Origin: Ramlibacter cellulosilyticus
GTDB lineage: Bacteria; Pseudomonadota; Gammaproteobacteria; Burkholderiales; Burkholderiaceae_C
DNA: 64,000 bases
Direction: 5' to 3'
Assembly (NCBI RefSeq): GCF_014297465.1
Contig: NZ_JACORT010000010.1
Span: forward strand, 124,001 to 188,000
Every line of letters begins with the position of its first letter. Positions within the stretch are counted from its first letter, which is position 1. Of this stretch, positions 58,195 to 64,000 are shown one piece after another. A program made the translations under genes and the position numbers. The notes beneath the pieces were generated by a model. It searched no databases. It was not told the origin of the DNA and saw only the letters and a list, made by a program, of their open reading frames with translations.

Positions 58195-61100
58195 CGGCTT
58201 CCTCCTTGTCCCGCCCCGAGCGTCGGCTTCAGGTTGATGCGCAGCGACGCGTTCGGGTTGCGTTCCTGCTCGTTCCTGCCCCGGTGGTTCAGGAAGTCGT
58301 CCATCCACGCCGGCGCGGCCGGGGATGCAGAGTGCACCGGTGGCGGCGCGACGACCAGCGGGTTTTCCCACACCACCATCGGGGGAGTGGAAACCAGGTC
58401 CGGCGCGGGCGCGATGCTGCGTTCGCCGGCGGCCAGGGTGTCGTCCATCACCCCCACCTCGTCGTGCCCCAGCCCCGCGGCATGGCCCAGCTCGTGGGCG
58501 ATGACGCTCAGCAGGTCCATCTGCCCCGCGGCCGGGCCGGTGCCCGGCACCAGGAACTCGCGATCGTCAGTCGGCGTCGCGTCGACGAACCAGCCGTGGC
58601 CGGCGGCGTCCACGTCGATGTAGACCACGCCGTCGTCGTAGGCGCCCAGCTGGTCGCCGGCCAGGTCCACCACCTCGAACGCCACCGCGCGCATGGCGTC
58701 CAGCGTCGCCTCGTCGGCGGTGCGGACCCAGCGGCGCAGGGCTTCCTCGAACAGCGGCTGGATCTGCGCCACGGTCACGGTGGAATCCGCGCCGCGCGCG
58801 TCCGGCGTGCCTGCGGCCCTCAGCATCGCCGCGCCGCCGCCCAGCGCGGTGAACTGCGGGTCGTTGGTCTGCAGCGAGACGTCGTCGAAGGTGCTGGCCG
58901 CCCCGCGGGTGAACAGGCCCATGCGTCCGTCGACCGGAACGCCGTTGTAGGCGTGGCTGAACGCGACGGAGCCGTTGACGCTGACGGTCACCACGCTGTA
59001 GCGGATGGACAGCGACAGCGTGTAGTCGGTGCCGGCCACGATGTCGCGCGCGGCGACCTTGTCGATGACCCAGCCGTCGCGCGGCGTGCGGTGGCCGACC
59101 AGCACCTGGTCGGTCGCGGCGTCGATCGCGACGAACTTGAAGTCCGACGGGCCGTAGTAGTCGAACACGAAGCCCGCGCGGCCCTGCGTGTTGACGATCG
59201 CGGACAGGTCCAGCGTGGCGCCGGGCTGCAGGCCGTCCACCGCCAGCGTCGCCAGGCTGATCGCGGGTTCGCTGCCCGCACCCGGCGCGCCCCGGTAGCG
59301 GCCGCCACTGACCGACCACGTGCCCGTCGTGGCGTCGCCGTACAGCGGGCCGTCGCCGGATGCGAACTGCTCCTTGTGCTCGAAGGTGATCGTCGCCGGC
59401 AGCACGCGCAGCGAGACGTTGTCGAAGGTGCCGCGCGCCTGGTCTGACCCCATGCCCAGCAGGCCCTTGTTGAGGCCGTAGCCCACGCCGTCGATCACGC
59501 GCGGCGCGTAGGTGTAGCTGAAGTAGGCCTTGCTGTCGACCGTCACCGTCACGTTCGTGCCGTTGACCGCCACCAGCACTTCGTAGGCCTGGTTCGGCTT
59601 CACCTGCGTCGGCGACTGCGCGTCCAGCACCCAGCCGGAAGCGGTACGGTGGCCCATCTCGATCTTGTTGGTCGAGACGTTGATGCCGGCGTACTTGAAG
59701 TCGGTGGGCGAGAAGTAGTCGAAGATGACGTAGGCGTTGGCCTTCCAGCCGCCCGTGGGCTTGTCGCTCTGGACCGAGGCGACGACCTCGTAGTAGGTCG
59801 GCAGGTAGGTGTCGTGGTACCAGACCGCCACCGCGGCGCTGACCGTCGTGGCCGCGGAGACCGACAGCTTGCCGCCGGTCACGGCGAAGCTGCCGCTGTC
59901 CACCGCCATCGCGTCCATCGTGCCGGCATTGAAGTCCGCCGTGCGCCGGACGTCGCGGCCGCCGCCGGGGATGTTGCCCGGCTGCGGATCGGTCGGCCCG
60001 CCGGTCTGGTCCTGCCAGTAGCCGTGGTCCTTCTGCGTGATGAGGCCGATCTCGCTGTGGATGCCGCCCATCAGCCCGTTGACGTTGCTGTACTTGTCGT
60101 CGCCGTTGCGGTCGCCGGTGTCCGCGGTGCGCGTGATGTCCGCGCCGTCGCTGTACGCCTGCCCGTAGAGGAAGTCGAACAGCTGCGGCGGCACCTGGCG
60201 GCTCACCGTCGACATGCCGAACGGCGAGAACGGCACGATGTAGCTGTTGAACTCGCCGACCCAGTCGATCAGCCGGTCGCCGCCGGTGTTGCCGATCAGG
60301 ATGTCCAGGCCCGCGCCGCCGAAGACCCGGTCTTCGTACGAGACGTGCGTGTCCGGCGCATCGTTCAGCGCGCCCGTCGTGTCGTAGGAGACCGCCTTCG
60401 CGCCGATCACGTCGTCGGCGTTCATGAGGTCGTTGCCCCAGCCGCCGTAGATGTGGTCGCGGCCGGTGCCGCCCACGAGCCAGTCGTTGCCCAGGTCGCC
60501 GAAGATCGCGTCCTCGCCGTCGCTCTCGCGGTACTGGAAGGACGACAGGATGGGCGTGCCGTTGTTGTTGAACTGCGTGTAGCCGCCGATCTTCACGCCC
60601 TCGTTCTCGGCGAAGTTCAGGAAGTACTGCTTCAGGTCCAGCAGCGTGCCGCCCGGAGGCAGCGGCGTGTCCTCGTCCCACACCGCGCCCGACGTGCCGA
60701 CGAACAGGATCGTGCGGCGCGGGTCGTACTCGTCGTACAGGAAGAACTCGCCCAGGTGCGGCTGCACCGGCTTGGGCGCGTTCCACGGGTCGGTGTCGTC
60801 GCCGAAGTACAGCAGGTTGCCCGGGTTCCACGGACGCGTGAAGTCGGTGCGCACGAGGCCGGCCACCTGGCCATCCGCGCCGAAGCGCACCGTGTACGAC
60901 TCGGACAGCGCTTCCGCTCCGCTGATGGCGTCGTCGCCGGCGCCGCCGTGCAGGAAGTCGTCGCCCAGGCCGCCGAAGATCACGTCGTCGGCATGCATCG
61001 GGTCGAAGCGCGGGTTCTCGCCCAGGCCCAGCGCCACCGGCGACAGCGAGTACGGCGTGAGGTCCACCGTCTTCTTCAGCTCGCCGGCGATGTTGAGCGT

Positions 61101-64000
61101 CTCGGTCTGGTGCTGGCCCGGGGTGTACGCGAACTCGTTGATCACGTTGCCCTGGGTCGTGCGCGTGTCCGGGTCGGACGCGAGCAGTGCATCGACGCCG
61201 TAGAGGCTCTCCGCGTTGGCCGCCACCGAAGTGTTGCGGCTGGTGGAGATGCGGCCGTCGTCGCCGATCACGCCGTCCTGCCCCGTGCCGCCGGAGATCC
61301 AGTCGCTGCCCCAGCCGCCGATGATGTCGTCGTCCTGGCCGTCGCCGAAGGCGATGTCGTTGCTGGCGCCGAGGTAGACCGTGTCGTCGCCCGCCTCGCC
61401 GTGCACCTCGTCGGCCCCGCCGATGTCGTAGCGCGCGTTCAGGCCGTTGACCGTGAAGAAGCCGGCCGCGGCGGCACCGAACAGGTCGGGCCGGTAGGCC
61501 GGACCGCCGGGCGTGTAATCGAGCTGGCTGACGCCGCGCACGATGATCTTCTGGTCGCCGTATCCCTGGCCGGGGTACAGGCTGTTGTTGTCGTACTTGA
61601 AGGACAGGTACAGCTGTCCGGGCAGCACGCCCTGGCCGTCCACGTGGTTCAGGCCCACGAGGCGGACGATGTTGCCGTTGTCGCCGAGGATGGTGTCGGC
61701 GTCCAGCGAGTGGCCGTTCGCGACGTGCGTCACCACGTCCTGCGGCGCATTGGTGCCGGCCGCATTGGTCAGCGTGGCATCGCCCAGGTCATTGCGCGCG
61801 GCGTTGGTGCCGGCGCCGCCGAACAGGATGTCGTCGCCGTCGGGCCGCTCGTGCTTCAGCGGGTTGGCGTTGGCCGCCAGGCCGAAGTGCGAGGAGCTGC
61901 CGCCGACGATGTCGTCCTGCCCGAGGCCGCCGAACACGACGTCGTTGCCGCCGCCGCCCTCGATGTAGTCCTCGCCGTCCGTGGCCGCCTCATACGAGGT
62001 GACGACGCTCAGCGGGCCGATCGGGTCGTTCACGCCGCCCGGGGTGCGCGTGGCCCCCACGTGCGCCGTGGCCGCGAAGGCGCCTTCGATGCCGCCGTCG
62101 CCCTGCACGACGTCGTTGCCCAGCTGGCCGAACACGAGGTCGTGCTTCGCGCCGCCCGCGAGGTAGTCGTTGCCGAAGCTGCCCTTGCCGACGAGGCCGC
62201 GATCCATGTCGATCGTATGCAATGCCTTGTAGGCTATCGTGTACTCGGCCCACCACGGCGCGCCGTCCGGGTCGCGGTAGTTGCGCGGCGTGCCGTCCAC
62301 CAGCAGCAGGCCGCTGTTGGCCGCCGTGACGGTGCCGAAGCCTGCGGGCACGGGCTCGTCGGTGCGGCTGTAGATCAGCGTCCCGGCCAGCGTCTGGAAG
62401 CGCGTGCTGGTGATGTCGCCCGGGCGGCGCGTGAGCGCCGTCACGTTGTCGCCGAAGACCAGGTCGTCCGCCTCGTCGCCGTCGGCCATGTCGTGGCCCG
62501 TGCCGGCGACGATGATGTCGCGGCCCAGGTTGCCGAAGATCACGTCGTCGTCGCCGTTCTGCAGTTCCGCCGAGTGGATGCTGATCAACGTGCCGAGCGC
62601 CGTCGTCTGGATCTTCTGCGGGCGCGGATCGGGCAGGTTGGGATCCGCCACCGCCTGCACGATCACGCCGTGGTCGCCGAAGATGATGTCGTCGTAGGCG
62701 TACTCCGGTCCGCCGGTCACCGTGCCGGCGCCGTCGCCGTGGATCACGTCGCGGCCGGCCTCGAGGCTGTCGCGCACCGGCGACTTCACCGGCTGGAAGG
62801 TCGAATCGCTCGCCTGCAGGTCCGGGTCGACGCTCGGCGCCGGGCTCGCGTCCACCGTCGGGATCGTGAGCGCGCGCGTGAGGATGTCCACGTTGACGCC
62901 CGAGTCGCCGTAGATGTGGTCCACGCCGCGCTGGCCGAGGATGGTGTCGTCGCCGGAGCCGCCGGCGAGGTGGTCGCCGGCCTGGCTGCCGATGATCACG
63001 TCGTTGCCGGCGCCGCCGTAGGCCGTGAAGCCCACGGACGGCAGGTTGGCCGCCGCCACGCCCGCGAACAGCGCGCTCGCGTCGATGACGTCGTTGCCCG
63101 CGTACGTATACGGGTTGGCGATCGGGAACACCCACTCGTTGTCCTCGTTCTCGCCGTCCGGCAGGTACGGGAAGGGATCGAAGGGCTTGGGCCCGAACTC
63201 GAGGCCGAGCCGGTCGTAGCTGTGGCCGGAATACCAGACGCCGTCCTGGCTCGTGTCGCCGTACACGACGAGCGGGCTGTTCGGGCCGGCACCACCGGAG
63301 ATGGTGATGTGGTCGCCGCCGATCTGCCTGCCACCATCGAAGCGCGCGTCGAAGCCGAACACCTTCACGGTGGGATTCGCCGCGCTGGAGCCGACGGAGG
63401 CGCTCAACGCGGCGCCCTGCAGCTTCATGTCGCTGGCGGAGAGCTGGGCGACGGTGAAGCCGCCCGCCACGCCTTCGATGTACACGACCTGGCCCACGTA
63501 GAAGCCATCGGCCAGCCAGCTGCCGCTGGTGCGGGACAGCGTGTCCACCGTGACGGTCAGGGCCACGTCGGCCTCGGTGCGCAGGGCTTCGGACACGTGC
63601 AGTTCGCTTTCCGCCGTGGCGGTCGCGAACGCCGGCCCGGACAGGACCATCCGCGAACCCGTTCCCCAGGTGGCGAAGGAGCCGGCGGGCTCCAGCCCCG
63701 CCCGCGCATCGGCGAAGCCGAGGATGACGCGCGTCTGCGCCTCGCCCGCCAGCTGGATGTGCTGGCCGACCGCGTAGCCGTCCGCCTGCCAGTTGCGCCC
63801 GTCCATGCGGGTCAGCTCGTTGGCGCCCGTGACCGTCTGCTGGTGGAACTCCCCTTCGGTCTCCAGGTACAGGTTGCCGCCGCCGTGGACGACGGTCAGC
63901 GAACCGTGCGGGCCCTGGACCCAGAACAGCTTCGTCACGTTGACCTGCGTCGCGAGCGGCACGCCCAGCAGCTCCATCGTGTCGCCTTCGATGGACAGCA
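58191..64000 (-). CDS. Giant RTX-repeat surface/secreted protein, C-terminal 1935 residues (N-terminus outside window)
   Basis: The frame is open to the right edge. The visible part begins with beta-rich segments. From about 63030 down to 60400 there are many calcium-binding nonapeptide-type repeats, such as YGGAGNDVIIGS, GGSGDDTILGQ, VFGGLGQDDIVGG, HGGAGDDAISG and YGGWGNDLMNADD. Two related lectin-like modules follow (about 59900-59410 and 59330-58870; DYFSPTDFKYAGIN and DYYGPSDFKFVAID). The end has a metzincin-like zinc motif HELGHAAGLGH (58464-58496), then GVMDDTL as a possible Met-turn. It is presumably exported and folds in external calcium. It heads the minus-strand operon as far as seen. 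Confidence 0.88.
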   Translation of the reverse strand, partial: LSIEGDTMELLGVPLATQVNVTKLFWVQGPHGSLTVVHGGGNLYLETEGEFHQQTVTGANELTRMDGRNWQADGYAVGQHIQLAGEAQTRVILGFADARAGLEPAGSFATWGTGSRMVLSGPAFATATAESELHVSEALRTEADVALTVTVDTLSRTSGSWLADGFYVGQVVYIEGVAGGFTVAQLSASDMKLQGAALSASVGSSAANPTVKVFGFDARFDGGRQIGGDHITISGGAGPNSPLVVYGDTSQDGVWYSGHSYDRLGLEFGPKPFDPFPYLPDGENEDNEWVFPIANPYTYAGNDVIDASALFAGVAAANLPSVGFTAYGGAGNDVIIGSQAGDHLAGGSGDDTILGQRGVDHIYGDSGVNVDILTRALTIPTVDASPAPSVDPDLQASDSTFQPVKSPVRDSLEAGRDVIHGDGAGTVTGGPEYAYDDIIFGDHGVIVQAVADPNLPDPRPQKIQTTALGTLISIHSAELQNGDDDVIFGNLGRDIIVAGTGHDMADGDEADDLVFGDNVTALTRRPGDITSTRFQTLAGTLIYSRTDEPVPAGFGTVTAANSGLLLVDGTPRNYRDPDGAPWWAEYTIAYKALHTIDMDRGLVGKGSFGNDYLAGGAKHDLVFGQLGNDVVQGDGGIEGAFAATAHVGATRTPGGVNDPIGPLSVVTSYEAATDGEDYIEGGGGNDVVFGGLGQDDIVGGSSSHFGLAANANPLKHERPDGDDILFGGAGTNAARNDLGDATLTNAAGTNAPQDVVTHVANGHSLDADTILGDNGNIVRLVGLNHVDGQGVLPGQLYLSFKYDNNSLYPGQGYGDQKIIVRGVSQLDYTPGGPAYRPDLFGAAAAGFFTVNGLNARYDIGGADEVHGEAGDDTVYLGASNDIAFGDGQDDDIIGGWGSDWISGGTGQDGVIGDDGRISTSRNTSVAANAESLYGVDALLASDPDTRTTQGNVINEFAYTPGQHQTETLNIAGELKKTVDLTPYSLSPVALGLGENPRFDPMHADDVIFGGLGDDFLHGGAGDDAISGAEALSESYTVRFGADGQVAGLVRTDFTRPWNPGNLLYFGDDTDPWNAPKPVQPHLGEFFLYDEYDPRRTILFVGTSGAVWDEDTPLPPGGTLLDLKQYFLNFAENEGVKIGGYTQFNNNGTPILSSFQYRESDGEDAIFGDLGNDWLVGGTGRDHIYGGWGNDLMNADDVIGAKAVSYDTTGALNDAPDTHVSYEDRVFGGAGLDILIGNTGGDRLIDWVGEFNSYIVPFSPFGMSTVSRQVPPQLFDFLYGQAYSDGADITRTADTGDRNGDDKYSNVNGLMGGIHSEIGLITQKDHGYWQDQTGGPTDPQPGNIPGGGRDVRRTADFNAGTMDAMAVDSGSFAVTGGKLSVSAATTVSAAVAVWYHDTYLPTYYEVVASVQSDKPTGGWKANAYVIFDYFSPTDFKYAGINVSTNKIEMGHRTASGWVLDAQSPTQVKPNQAYEVLVAVNGTNVTVTVDSKAYFSYTYAPRVIDGVGYGLNKGLLGMGSDQARGTFDNVSLRVLPATITFEHKEQFASGDGPLYGDATTGTWSVSGGRYRGAPGAGSEPAISLATLAVDGLQPGATLDLSAIVNTQGRAGFVFDYYGPSDFKFVAIDAATDQVLVGHRTPRDGWVIDKVAARDIVAGTDYTLSLSIRYSVVTVSVNGSVAFSHAYNGVPVDGRMGLFTRGAASTFDDVSLQTNDPQFTALGGGAAMLRAAGTPDARGADSTVTVAQIQPLFEEALRRWVRTADEATLDAMRAVAFEVVDLAGDQLGAYDDGVVYIDVDAAGHGWFVDATPTDDREFLVPGTGPAAGQMDLLSVIAHELGHAAGLGHDEVGVMDDTLAAGERSIAPAPDLVSTPPMVVWENPLVVAPPPVHSASPAAPAWMDDFLNHRGRNEQERNPNASLRINLKPTLGAGQGGSR

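Overview
The window is high-GC DNA (roughly 68-70 percent by eye) from a betaproteobacterium, most likely a Burkholderiales member of the Comamonadaceae type. The evidence is a LexA gene followed by a small Burkholderiales-type ORF, RdgC, a Bug-type solute-binding protein, a PaoABC-like aldehyde oxidase locus and many two-component systems. No rRNA and no CRISPR array were found. There is one tRNA gene, tRNA-Arg(TCT), and one complete IS4-family insertion sequence.

Left part (1-19 kb): the end of lexA, scattered housekeeping genes, a FimV-like membrane protein, and a + strand acyl-CoA catabolism cluster (hydroxyacyl-CoA dehydrogenase, enoyl-CoA hydratase, Crp/Fnr regulator, APH-like kinase, acyl-CoA dehydrogenase). 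A four-copy palindromic repeat sits inside this cluster. An intact IS (11441-12892) follows, with perfect 22-bp inverted repeats and an 8-bp target duplication. Then come a GST, a hybrid sensor kinase, an MFS exporter and rdgC.

Middle part (19-41 kb): an accessory, stress-flavoured region of small secreted and membrane proteins (PRC-barrel, DUF4142, a DUF4142-SYLF fusion, DUF421/YetF). Interspersed are a MASE1 kinase with a FixJ-like regulator, a second-copy-type PBP2, a membrane PQQ glucose dehydrogenase, a multi-PAS kinase with a NarL-type regulator, and a chemoreceptor. Short motifs recur in its intergenic spaces: a TAAGGG-centred element and an ATTTG-NN-CAAAT palindrome.

Right part (41-50 kb): a GntR/UTRA repressor is divergent from a Bug-AtuA-DUF4387 catabolic operon, with two near-identical operator sites built around the promoter. 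A PaoABC-like molybdo-flavo aldehyde oxidase follows whose iron-sulfur subunit has lost its N-terminal half. Next are a frameshifted secreted-protein gene and the tRNA.

The most interesting region is 49.6-64 kb, a compact minus-strand operon. It encodes a giant RTX-repeat protein with a C-terminal metzincin-like HExxHxxGxxH motif (its N-terminus lies beyond the window), two SapC-family proteins, a GAF-plus-HlyD membrane protein, a PqqD-like/M50 protease/HlyD fusion, a shortened SecA-like ATPase, and a small periplasmic adaptor. No ABC ATPase or TolC-type gene is visible. I infer a dedicated export and surface-display apparatus for the giant protein in which a SecA paralogue may replace the usual ABC motor. 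I cannot recall a published characterisation of this combination.
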